Below are positions 53,628 to 60,718 of a DNA stretch of 64,000 nucleotides, one piece after another. The notes below the pieces were generated by a model. The model searched no databases. It was given only the letters and a program-made list of their open reading frames with translations, and had not been told where the DNA came from. Location of the stretch: contig CANMAQ010000001.1 of the NCBI GenBank assembly GCA_947495775.1, positions 248,001 through 312,000 on the forward strand. Reading direction: 5' to 3'. The number at the start of each line of letters is the position of its first letter. Position 1 is the first letter of the stretch. The DNA is from Jejuia algarum (GTDB taxonomy: Bacteria > Bacteroidota > Bacteroidia > Flavobacteriales > Flavobacteriaceae). A program made the position numbers and the translations under genes.

Positions 53628-54323
53628 ATGAGTTTTAAATCTGAACTTTTCCTTTTCAATAAAACATATAATATACTAAGTTTTAATGTAAATCTAGAGC
53701 AGCCACATGATGGCTCAGGTTACCCCAACTCGAGAGTTATTGGTGGCAAAATCCATTTTACTGTCGAGACGCAACGCGATATGACCGACTTTCTTCAGGT
53801 TGCGATTTCTAATAACCAAACCGTAGCGGGCTATATAAGGGTTTACAAACGTGACAGTTTTCAAAAGTTTTTTGATTATGAGTTTGCAAATGCCTACATC
53901 TCCTACTTTAAAGAGCAAATTAATACTGTAGACACCTCCCCTGTAACCACCACTGTAACCGTGTCTGCTGGAATTTTTAGGAGAAATGAGGCTGTTTTTG
54001 AGAATTATTGGAATCCCAATAATCCATTTAAAGCACAAGCGCCCATTCATACTAGTGCACAAACAGAGGTCCCTGTCTTTAAAAGCTATCATTTTGAAAC
54101 TAAAGATGGAAAGGTTCTCCAAGCCAAAGACATTAAAATTAATCAAGACATCGACTTAGTCATTCTAACAGAACACGCTAGTGCTACCACTATAAAATTT
54201 AACTTAAATAATTCCAGATTAGATTTTACGCACCATGGAAAACTGATAGAAAACGATATATTAACAGGCATTAAAATTAACGGTAATACAACTAGAGTCC
54301 CCTTAAGAGCTATTAAACCCTAA
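53628..54323 (+). CDS. tssD: Type VI secretion tube protein TssD/Hcp (Bacteroidota type) with C-terminal extension
   Basis: 231 residues from ATG 53628 (MSFKSELFLFNKTYNILSF). An in-frame ATG 45 bp upstream lacks family sequence. Residues 1-130 fit the Bacteroidota Hcp (VNLEQPHDGSGYPNSRVIGG, IHFTVETQRDMTDFLQVAI, YFKEQINTVDTSPVTTTVTV with SAGIFRRNEAVFENYW). Residues 150-231 form a second beta-rich module (YHFETKDGKVLQAKDI, LDFTHHGKLIENDILTGIKI) that, from memory, recurs on some TssD proteins and may hold cargo. No other Tss structural gene, VgrG or PAAR is present, so this is an auxiliary island relying on a T6SS elsewhere. The effector gene follows after 4 bp. Confidence 0.85.
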   Translation: MSFKSELFLFNKTYNILSFNVNLEQPHDGSGYPNSRVIGGKIHFTVETQRDMTDFLQVAISNNQTVAGYIRVYKRDSFQKFFDYEFANAYISYFKEQINTVDTSPVTTTVTVSAGIFRRNEAVFENYWNPNNPFKAQAPIHTSAQTEVPVFKSYHFETKDGKVLQAKDIKINQDIDLVILTEHASATTIKFNLNNSRLDFTHHGKLIENDILTGIKINGNTTRVPLRAIKP

Positions 54324-54327
54324 TTCC

Positions 54328-55731
54328 ATGAGTGAAGAACACACAACTAACAATTTTGGCATCGCTTCTTTTGAGTGCGGCAGAGGCAATACTATAAAAA
54401 TAGAATTTCCTAATGTAATAGAGGCCGATGCCCAAATGAATATTGGTGTAGCGCTCATGCCTTTTATGGAAGATGGATATCATTTTATAAAAGAAGATGC
54501 AGGCGCAACCTCAAAAACCTATGAAGGCTTAAACAACGTAGAACCAGGTTTTGTAAAATACTTATATAAAATTAGACAAGCTAATCGAGACCATAAGGTC
54601 TTAAAATACAAAACCTTTTCTGGCCCCAATAGGTTTACTATTAGAGAACGTGTCTTTATAGCAGGTAAAATATTCCCTGTAATGAGCATCTCCTACAGCG
54701 GAGAAGATATAGATTGTGCGACCTCTAAAATTAAAATAAAACCGGTATCAACAAGGAAGTTACAAGTGCTATTCGAAGGGATTTTCGAAGAACACAATGC
54801 CTTTTCTAATAGCTATATTAGTATCGATAACGATGCCATACAATTATACCTTCCTAAAGCTTCAGCAATTGGCATTGATTATACACATTTATTACTCGAT
54901 TTTTTAACCAATGGGGTACAAACCAAAGACACGGCACATCATGGCGAGTTTCCAGATTTAGAGACTTATACATTAGCCACAGGAAGAAACACACTAACAA
55001 ATGGGTGTTGGCTTACCAAAAACCGAGACGCCAACGATGCGACTTGGCAAAATGCCTCCATGTATATTCTAGAACACAAATTACAAGGTGTGCTCGCACC
55101 TTTTGCTCAAATAGCCGATTTTTACACCTTGCTTGATGATAAAATCACCAACGAAACTCAACATAAAACACGGTGGCTGAAAGGGGCAAAGAAACTAGTT
55201 AATTCCCTGAAAATTATGGATGGTGGATTTACACTTGTCGCAAATGATGTCGAAATCATTTTAAACGAATTAAATATAGGGATTTGCGATTACGCCATTA
55301 CCCAATTTCACGAACTCTTTTATGGGAAATACAAAGACAACCCGCTTGTAAAACGACAAGATGCCTATGAGTGGGATTTGGCTTTTGTACAACACGAACA
55401 AGGCGTCGTTGCTGTGCCTATTTACAGTAAAACGAGCGAATCAACTCTAGAGAAGTACCAAGATATGGCAGACCAAGATGCTAGAGGAGTCCACGGCTTT
55501 GAAAGTTTTGTTATGGGAAATCCAATGTCTCCAATGAAAGTTATTCCTGAATTTGACGAGCCATGGGAGGGTAAAGTAACTGATGCACAATTTAGAATTG
55601 ATTTACCGATGCTAATGCTTTGGTTAGACAGACATAAACCTACAGGAGATAACTTTAAAAACAAGGTAGATGAAAATGGTTATCTATTGGGGAAGTTTAA
55701 AAAAATTATAGAAAACTATGAAGCTAAATAG
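54328..55731 (+). CDS. Putative T6SS effector (toxin) of unrecognised family
   Basis: 467 residues, no signal peptide and no obvious membrane helix. I recognise no catalytic motif. The N-terminal part (about 1-185) is beta-rich (ASFECGRGNTIKIEFPNVIE, YKTFSGPNRFTIRERVFIAG) and may be the delivery-competent part. The remainder (185-467) has mixed helices with TAHHGEFPDLETYTLATGR and ITQFHELFYGKYKDN, rich in His, Asp and Glu. The last 60 codons (55549-55731: FDEPWEGKVTDAQFRID to IIENYEAK) are those copied six times downstream. Its 3' end overlaps the first immunity-like gene by 14 bp, and it lies 4 bp after hcp. That position, plus membrane-protein partners, argues for a membrane- or envelope-acting toxin. 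Confidence 0.65.
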   Translation: MSEEHTTNNFGIASFECGRGNTIKIEFPNVIEADAQMNIGVALMPFMEDGYHFIKEDAGATSKTYEGLNNVEPGFVKYLYKIRQANRDHKVLKYKTFSGPNRFTIRERVFIAGKIFPVMSISYSGEDIDCATSKIKIKPVSTRKLQVLFEGIFEEHNAFSNSYISIDNDAIQLYLPKASAIGIDYTHLLLDFLTNGVQTKDTAHHGEFPDLETYTLATGRNTLTNGCWLTKNRDANDATWQNASMYILEHKLQGVLAPFAQIADFYTLLDDKITNETQHKTRWLKGAKKLVNSLKIMDGGFTLVANDVEIILNELNIGICDYAITQFHELFYGKYKDNPLVKRQDAYEWDLAFVQHEQGVVAVPIYSKTSESTLEKYQDMADQDARGVHGFESFVMGNPMSPMKVIPEFDEPWEGKVTDAQFRIDLPMLMLWLDRHKPTGDNFKNKVDENGYLLGKFKKIIENYEAK

Positions 55732-56152
55732 ATCAAATCTTTTTGTTTTAGTATGGTGTGTCCATTTGTTCATATATTCCACTACTTATCAAATAATAAT
55801 TAGACTAATTTATAATGATTTTAAAGGGTTTTACCTCGTTTTTATAGGTTTTCTGAGCGCATTTATTGGTTTATTTGAACAAATACCTTTATTTTTTTTC
55901 ATCCCTTTATTACAAATGTTAGTACTAACAAAGACTAAATTAAAACATAAATGGTTTTTAGCTTACACCTTTTCGATTTGCTCTAGCTACTTGATAAATT
56001 ACATATGGATGTTTTCAAATAATAAACACGATAAAATATTATTCTCACCTGATGAGATCAACTTAATATATTTTATCATACCTAGTCTTATAATTTCTAT
56101 CTTATGCAACTGGTTGATTTTCAAAAAAACATATAAAAAGCTAAATATCTAA
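55718..56152 (+). CDS. Predicted immunity protein 1 (four-helix membrane protein)
   Basis: 144 residues. It starts inside the effector gene (14-bp overlap) and begins MKLNRSNLFVLVW. About four hydrophobic segments: LFVLVWCVHLFIYSTTYQII, FYLVFIGFLSAFIGL with LFFFIPLLQMLVL, FLAYTFSICSSYLINYIWMF, and YFIIPSLIISILCNWLIF; basic C-terminus KKTYKKLNI. The conserved EQIP motif sits in the middle. As the gene directly fused in translation to the effector, it should be the cognate protector. A 143-bp stretch is identical to copy 5. No signal peptide beyond the first helix; inner-membrane location expected. Confidence 0.7.
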   Translation: MKLNRSNLFVLVWCVHLFIYSTTYQIIIRLIYNDFKGFYLVFIGFLSAFIGLFEQIPLFFFIPLLQMLVLTKTKLKHKWFLAYTFSICSSYLINYIWMFSNNKHDKILFSPDEINLIYFIIPSLIISILCNWLIFKKTYKKLNI

Positions 56153-56184
56153 ACTGAAAGGCAATTGTTAACACTTAAAAAAAT

Positions 56185-56368
56185 GAATTTGACGCCCCTG
56201 GGAAAGGCATAGTGACTGATGCACAATTTAGAATTGATTTACCGATGCTAATGCTCTGGTTAGATAGACATAAACCCAAAGGAGATAATTTTAAAAACAT
56301 GGTAGATGAAAATGGGCTATGTATTAGAAAAATATAAAAAAATCATAGAAAATTATGAAGCTGAATAA
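56185..56368 (+). repeat. Effector 3'-tail remnant 1
   Basis: 184 bp homologous to 55549-55731. It reads EFDAPGKGIVTDAQFRIDLP with TDAQFRIDLPMLMLWLDRHK, then a single inserted G after DENG shifts the frame; beyond it YVLEKYKKIIENYEAE is intact and ends in a stop that overlaps the next gene exactly as in the parent. Untranslatable as one frame. Confidence 0.9.
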
Positions 56369-56789
56369 AACAAAGCTCTTTATATTAATCTGGACAACTC
56401 ATTTGTTTACTTATTATACGACATTTAGTCTTATACTAAAAATTGCTAATAATGATTATAAAGAATTTTATAACATATTTTGGGGTTTTGCTATTGGCCT
56501 TTATGGTTTATATGAGCAGATTCCTTGTTTCATTTTAGGCCCTTTACTTCTAATGTTAATTTTAATCAATCTAAAAATTAAAATCAAATGGTTTATAGCC
56601 TTTACATTAGCTACATTTTTTGCTTATGCAATTGATTATTTTTGGATATTTTCAAACCAAAAACATAACATAGTTTTATATGCACCCGACTCAATTAATT
56701 TGATAGTACTAATTGCATCTTGCTTGTTAGCCTCATTTCTTATTAATTGGTTGATTTTCAGGAAAAAACATAAGGAACTAGACGTATAA
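56355..56789 (+). CDS. Predicted immunity protein 2
   Basis: 144 residues, the most divergent member of the array. It keeps MKLNKTKLFILIW, EQIP (LYGLYEQIPCF), KWFIAFTLATFF and the C-terminal NWLIFRKKHKELDV, but lacks the CNW seen in the others and differs in the third and fourth helices (SINLIVLIASCLLASFL). Four hydrophobic segments. It starts 637 bp after copy 1 and overlaps tail remnant 1 by 14 bp. Probably protects against a different toxin variant. Confidence 0.75.
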   Translation: MKLNKTKLFILIWTTHLFTYYTTFSLILKIANNDYKEFYNIFWGFAIGLYGLYEQIPCFILGPLLLMLILINLKIKIKWFIAFTLATFFAYAIDYFWIFSNQKHNIVLYAPDSINLIVLIASCLLASFLINWLIFRKKHKELDV

Positions 56790-56825
56790 ATAAAGGCCTA
56801 GCCTCTAGCAAATTTATAACCATTT

Positions 56826-57008
56826 GATTTTGTAGCCCCTTGAGAAAGCAAAGAGACTGATCCGCAATTTAGAATAGACTTACCTATGTTAATGCTCTGG
56901 TTAGATAGACATAAGCCTACTTCCAAAAATTTCAATGACAAAGTGGATGACAATGGCTATTTATTAGGAAAATACAAAAAAATAATTGAAAATTATGAAG
57001 CTAAATAA
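56826..57008 (+). repeat. Effector 3'-tail remnant 2
   Basis: 183 bp, the same length as the parental tail and with no frameshift: after one TGG-to-TGA nonsense change near its start it reads ETDPQFRIDLPMLMLWLDRH and NGYLLGKYKKIIENYEAK to the normal stop. It has several synonymous and conservative changes (for example PTSKNFNDKV), so it comes from a different effector allele. Confidence 0.9.
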
Positions 57009-57432
57009 AACAAAGCTGTTTACACTAATTTGGGTTTTACATTTATTTATGTATTACTTTACTTTTATGTGTGTATACAAAATTACAAATATTGATTATA
57101 ACAATTTTTATATTGTTTTATTTGGTTTTGTTGGCGGTCTAGTTGGTTGGCCTATAAAACAACTTCCTTTATTCTTTATAATTCCACTACTACTTATGCT
57201 AATTTTAATAAAAACAAAATTTCAAAAAAAATGGTTTATCGCCTACATAACATCTATTTGTTTTACATATCTAATAAGCTACCTATGGCTGTTTTTTAAT
57301 TACCAAGATGATGTAATGTTAGGTTACCCAAAGACAACTAATACTATCGTTTTAATTATTCCTAGTTTAATAGTATCTACAGCATGCAACTGGTTAATTT
57401 TCAAAAAAACATATAAAAAGCTAAATATCTAA
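56995..57432 (+). CDS. Predicted immunity protein 3
   Basis: 145 residues from ATG 56995; TTG codons just upstream give a spurious extension of three residues. MKLNKTKLFTLIW start, four hydrophobic segments, and IKQLPLFF in place of the EQIPLFF motif, an insertion-type variant in the loop. The C-terminus CNWLIFKKTYKKLNI is shared with copies 1, 4 and 6. It overlaps tail remnant 2 by 14 bp. Confidence 0.75.
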   Translation: MKLNKTKLFTLIWVLHLFMYYFTFMCVYKITNIDYNNFYIVLFGFVGGLVGWPIKQLPLFFIIPLLLMLILIKTKFQKKWFIAYITSICFTYLISYLWLFFNYQDDVMLGYPKTTNTIVLIIPSLIVSTACNWLIFKKTYKKLNI

Positions 57433-57463
57433 ACTGAAAGGCAGTTGTTAACACTTAAAAAAT

Positions 57464-57638
57464 GAACTTGACGCCTCTTACGAAGGTAAAGTGACTGACG
57501 CTCAATTTAGAATAGATTTACCGATGGTAATGCTCTGGCTAGACAGACATAAACCCAAAGGAGACAATTTTAAAGACATGGTAGATAAAAATGGCTGTTT
57601 ATTAGAAAAAAATAATTGAAAATTATGAAGCTAAATAA
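57464..57638 (+). repeat. Effector 3'-tail remnant 3
   Basis: 175 bp. It reads ELDASYEGKVTDAQFRIDLP and MVMLWLDRHKPKGDNFKDMV, then loses about 8 bp near LLEK so the final IIENYEAK codons are out of frame, though still present. It ends in the stop overlapping copy 4. Confidence 0.9.
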
Positions 57639-58059
57639 AACAAAGCTGTTTACACTAATTTGGGCAACCCATTTATTTATTTATCACCTCATATACCTTA
57701 CTGCTCTTAAAATAGCACGTCATGATTACAATGAATTATATAATATTTTTCTAGGTTTTATAGGTGGCCTTATTGGGTGGTTTGAACAAATACCTTTATT
57801 TTTCTTAGCACCATTACTTTTAATGTTGATTTTAATAAGAACCAAATTAAGACAAAAATGGTTTATTAGTTATGTTGTTTCAATATCTTCTAGTTATCTA
57901 ATTAATTATTTATGGCTATTTTCAAATAATACGCACGATAAAATATTTGGAATGCCTGAATCTATTAATTTAATATATTTTATCATACCTAGTCTTATAA
58001 TTTCTATCTTATGCAACTGGTTGATTTTCAAAAAAACATACAAAAAACTAAATATCTAA
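57625..58059 (+). CDS. Predicted immunity protein 4
   Basis: 144 residues from ATG 57625. The first ~50 bp are nearly identical to copy 3 and the last ~100 bp nearly identical to copies 1 and 6, while the middle is its own (HDYNELYNIFLGFIGGLIGW, THDKIFGMPESIN). FEQIPLFF motif present. Four hydrophobic segments. This mosaic suggests recombination between copies. Confidence 0.75.
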   Translation: MKLNKTKLFTLIWATHLFIYHLIYLTALKIARHDYNELYNIFLGFIGGLIGWFEQIPLFFLAPLLLMLILIRTKLRQKWFISYVVSISSSYLINYLWLFSNNTHDKIFGMPESINLIYFIIPSLIISILCNWLIFKKTYKKLNI

Positions 58060-58092
58060 ACTGAAAAGGCAATTGTTAACACTTAAAAAAAT

Positions 58093-58267
58093 GAATTTGA
58101 CGTCCCTGGGAAAGGCAAAGTGACTGATGCATAATTTAGAATTGATTTACCAATGCTAATGCTTTGGTTAGATAGACACAAACCCAAAGGAGACAATTTT
58201 AAAGACATGGTAGATAAAAATGGCTGTTTATTAGAAAAAAATAATTGAAAATTATGAAGCTAAGTAA
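58093..58267 (+). repeat. Effector 3'-tail remnant 4
   Basis: 175 bp, close to remnant 3 in its 3' half. It has a nonsense change (CAA to TAA) in the TDAQFR motif and the same ~8-bp loss near LLEK, so remnants 3 and 4 share a recent ancestor. Confidence 0.9.
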
Positions 58268-58688
58268 AACAAAACTGTTTTTATTAATCTGGATAACCCA
58301 TTTACTTATATATTATTTAGTTTTTTCTTTTATTAATAGATTTTCAATAAATGATTATAGTGAACTGTACACTGTTTTTATGGGGTTTATTTTAGGGTTT
58401 ATGGGCTGGATAGAACAAATACCTCTATTTTTTATAATCCCACTATTGATAATGCTTCTATTGATAAAAACTAAATTAAAACATAAATGGTTTTTAGCTT
58501 ACACCTTTTCGATTTGCTCTAGCTACTTGATAAATTACATATGGATGTTTTCAAATAATAAACACGATAAAATATTATTCTCACCTGATGAGATCAACTT
58601 AATATATTTTATTATGCCTAGCCTTATAATTTCTATTATATGTAATTGGCTTATTTTCAGAAAGTCCTACAAAAAACTAAATGTGTAA
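58254..58688 (+). CDS. Predicted immunity protein 5
   Basis: 144 residues from ATG 58254 (MKLSKTKLFLLIWITHLL). The N-terminal half is unique (FSFINRFSINDYSELYTVFM), while 58470-58612 is identical at all 143 bases to 55934-56076 in copy 1. C-terminus CNWLIFRKSYKKLNV. Four hydrophobic segments and IEQIPLFF motif. Confidence 0.75.
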   Translation: MKLSKTKLFLLIWITHLLIYYLVFSFINRFSINDYSELYTVFMGFILGFMGWIEQIPLFFIIPLLIMLLLIKTKLKHKWFLAYTFSICSSYLINYIWMFSNNKHDKILFSPDEINLIYFIMPSLIISIICNWLIFRKSYKKLNV

Positions 58689-58743
58689 CATGAAAGCCTA
58701 GAGGCTACTTTTTAAAAACCCTAAATCTGTCACTAATTAGCAA

Positions 58744-58903
58744 GTCAAAGTGACTGATGCGCAATTTAGAATTGATTTACTAATGTTGATGCCCTGGTTA
58801 GATAGACACAAACCAACTGGAGATAATTTTAAAAACAATGGAGATGAAAACGGTTATTTACTAGAGAAACACAAAAATAATTGAAAACTATGAAGCTAAA
58901 TAG
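58744..58903 (+). repeat. Effector 3'-tail remnant 5
   Basis: 160 bp; it lacks the first ~20 bp of the tail. It reads VTDAQFRIDLLMLMPWLDRH then PTGDNFKNNGDENGYLLEKH before losing frame at the end. The final bases read into ATGAAGCTAAATAGATC like the parental tail, so its 3' end matches the effector more closely than the others do. Confidence 0.9.
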
Positions 58904-59324
58904 ATCAAATCTTTTTTTATTAATCTGGGCTACGCATTTACTTGTATATTCAACAACTTATCATATTTCAATAAGAGTAGTTTTTAATGACTATAGGGAA
59001 TTTTATAATGTTTTTTTGGGATTTCTAAGTGGATTAATGGGATGGTTCGAACAAATCCCTGCCTTTTTTGTTATTCCTATACTAATAATGCTGTTGCTAA
59101 CCAGAACAAAATTAAAACAGCACTGGTTTTTGGCTTATACTATATCTATTGGTATTTCCTATTTAGGAAACTACCTATGGCTATTTTCAATTAACACACA
59201 TGATAAAATTTTATTTTCTGATAAAACGATCAACTTAATATATTTTATCATACCTAGTCTTATAATTTCTATCTTATGCAACTGGTTGATTTTCAAAAAA
59301 ACATATAAAAAGCTAAATATCTAA
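58890..59324 (+). CDS. Predicted immunity protein 6
   Basis: 144 residues from ATG 58890 (MKLNRSNLFLLIWATHLLVY). The N-terminus resembles copy 1 (NRSNLF, YSTTYHISIR) and the last ~105 bp are identical to copy 1, but the middle differs (FLSGLMGWFEQIPAFFVIP; TISIGISYLGNYLWLFSINT). Four hydrophobic segments. Last intact member of the array. Confidence 0.75.
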   Translation: MKLNRSNLFLLIWATHLLVYSTTYHISIRVVFNDYREFYNVFLGFLSGLMGWFEQIPAFFVIPILIMLLLTRTKLKQHWFLAYTISIGISYLGNYLWLFSINTHDKILFSDKTINLIYFIIPSLIISILCNWLIFKKTYKKLNI

Positions 59325-59356
59325 ACTGAAAGGCAGTTGTTAATACTTAAAAAAAT

Positions 59357-59527
59357 GAATTTGACGCCCCTTGGGAAGGCAAAGTGACTGATGCACAATT
59401 TAGAATAGATTTACCAATGTTAATGCTCTGGTTAGATAGACATAAGCCTACTTCTGAAAATTTTAATGGTAAAATAGATAACGATGGGCTATATATCCAT
59501 GGAGAAAAAACAGTTCAAAAACGCTAA
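59357..59527 (+). repeat. Effector 3'-tail remnant 6 (terminal, no intact immunity gene behind it)
   Basis: It reads in one frame EFDAPWEGKVTDAQFRIDLP and MLMLWLDRHKPTSENFNGKI, with the best-preserved start of all remnants. After NDGLYI it diverges (HGEKTVQKR, then stop) and no longer contains the IIENYEAK end or an overlapping start codon. Confidence 0.85.
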
Positions 59528-59539
59528 GCTTAACATATT

Positions 59540-59590
59540 ATGTCTAAATCTGCTTTTAATATTAATCTGGCTTTAGGCTTTAATATTGTT
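59540..59590 (+). pseudogene. Possible remnant of a seventh immunity gene
   Basis: Directly behind tail remnant 6, CTAAATCTGCTTTTAATATT and AATCTGGCTTTAGG resemble the first ~45 bp of copy 6 (AAATCTTTTTTTATTAATCT, then GGGCTA) but no open frame follows. It would mark the decayed end of the array. Short, so uncertain. Confidence 0.25.
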
Positions 59591-59627
59591 ATAAAGCGGT
59601 TGAAAGAAGCGCTAAAGCGTTCCGTTT

Positions 59628-60014
59628 TCAATCCTTGCTTTTTACAACACCAATCATTAAAAACACCCAAGCGACAATAAGTAACAAACCGCCTATGGGC
59701 GTTACAAACCCTACCGTTTTAAAATCAAAACCAGAGAGCGTATTGGTTGCTAAGCCATATATAGATCCCGAAAACAGAAGTACACCTGCAAGTACAGTAT
59801 ATAGTATTCTTTTTTTGTACACATCGGCGATTAAAGTGCTACCCCCAACAAAAAGTAACAACAAAGCATGATACATTTGGTAACGTACGCCTATTTCAAA
59901 AGTCCCTATGGCTTCGGGGCTAATAAGCGCTTTTAAGCTGTGAGCGCCAAAGGCTCCTAATACGATGGTGAGTATGCCCATAATAGCACCTGTAATGACT
60001 ATAGATTTATTCAT
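59628..60014 (-). CDS. DUF423 family membrane protein
   Basis: 128 residues, four membrane helices. The DUF423 signature is ILTIVLGAFGAHSLKALISPE followed by FEIGVRYQMYHALLLLFVG. Conserved in many bacteria (YgdD in E. coli); function unknown. Its 3' end faces the decayed end of the immunity array. Confidence 0.9.
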   Translation of the reverse strand: MNKSIVITGAIMGILTIVLGAFGAHSLKALISPEAIGTFEIGVRYQMYHALLLLFVGGSTLIADVYKKRILYTVLAGVLLFSGSIYGLATNTLSGFDFKTVGFVTPIGGLLLIVAWVFLMIGVVKSKD

Positions 60015-60202
60015 AAATTTAAGGATCTTAATACTACAAATCTAGTTAAGAATTTTGAAATACCCCTGTGGTTTACATACCAATTTAAACTGCCCACTAA
60101 AAGCCATCGTTCCAAGTTTTAATACAACGAGTAAGGCCGTAACATACAATCATCCCTAAATGAGATGAATTCCTTACTTTTATAGTTTAATTAGCAACTT
60201 TA

Positions 60203-60667
60203 ATGGCTCCTAAAACACAACTTAAAATAGATGGTATTGATAAAAAAATACTACGCATGCTCATGGCAGATGCCCGCACTCCTATTTTAGAAATTGCTAG
60301 AAATGTTGGGATTTCTGGCGCTGCTATTCACCAACGTTTACGTAAACTGGAAAAATCGGGGCTCATCGCTGGTTCAAAATTTATAGTAAACCCATCCATT
60401 TTAGGCTATACCACGACAGCTTATGTAGGGGTCTATTTTGATAAAGCTGCAGAAGGCACGCTGATTATAAAATTTTTAAAACGCATTCCTGAAATTTTAG
60501 AATGCCATTACACCACTGGCAATTGGAGCGTGTTTTTAAAAACAATTTGTAAAAGCAATGACCACCTTATGCAGGTACTCCATAACATTCAGGACATAAA
60601 AGGCGTCTCTCGCACAGAAACATTTATGTCTTTAGCCCAACTCTTAGAACGACAAATTAAAATCTAG
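60203..60667 (+). CDS. Lrp/AsnC-family transcriptional regulator
   Basis: 154 residues. The AsnC-type HTH is DGIDKKILRMLMADARTPIL and LEIARNVGISGAAIHQRLRK with LEKSGLIAGSKFIVNP, then the RAM ligand domain (TTAYVGVYFDKA, LECHYTTGNWSVFLKTI, IKGVSRTETFMSL). It senses amino acids or related metabolites as an oligomer. No amino-acid genes are adjacent, so the target is unknown. Confidence 0.93.
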   Translation: MAPKTQLKIDGIDKKILRMLMADARTPILEIARNVGISGAAIHQRLRKLEKSGLIAGSKFIVNPSILGYTTTAYVGVYFDKAAEGTLIIKFLKRIPEILECHYTTGNWSVFLKTICKSNDHLMQVLHNIQDIKGVSRTETFMSLAQLLERQIKI

Positions 60668-60718
60668 CGCATTTATTAAAACACACGATTTACATTAAAA
60701 TTCCTTTCTATACATATC

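Noticed and set aside
53715..54146. Minus-strand 143-codon frame inside hcp
   Set aside because: Antisense shadow of a gene with clear Hcp family sequence; no family features and no start context.
55718..59324. Array members as transporter or EPS-export subunits
   Set aside because: No ATPase, channel or transferase motif; start overlap with the effector gene and tail remnants fit immunity proteins better.
55718..59527. CRISPR array, because of the regular ~635-bp repetition
   Set aside because: The repeating unit contains whole protein genes and diverged spacers; period and structure do not fit CRISPR repeats.
54328..59590. Insertion sequence or integron origin of the island
   Set aside because: No transposase or integrase gene, no terminal inverted repeats and no attC-like hairpins between the copies.
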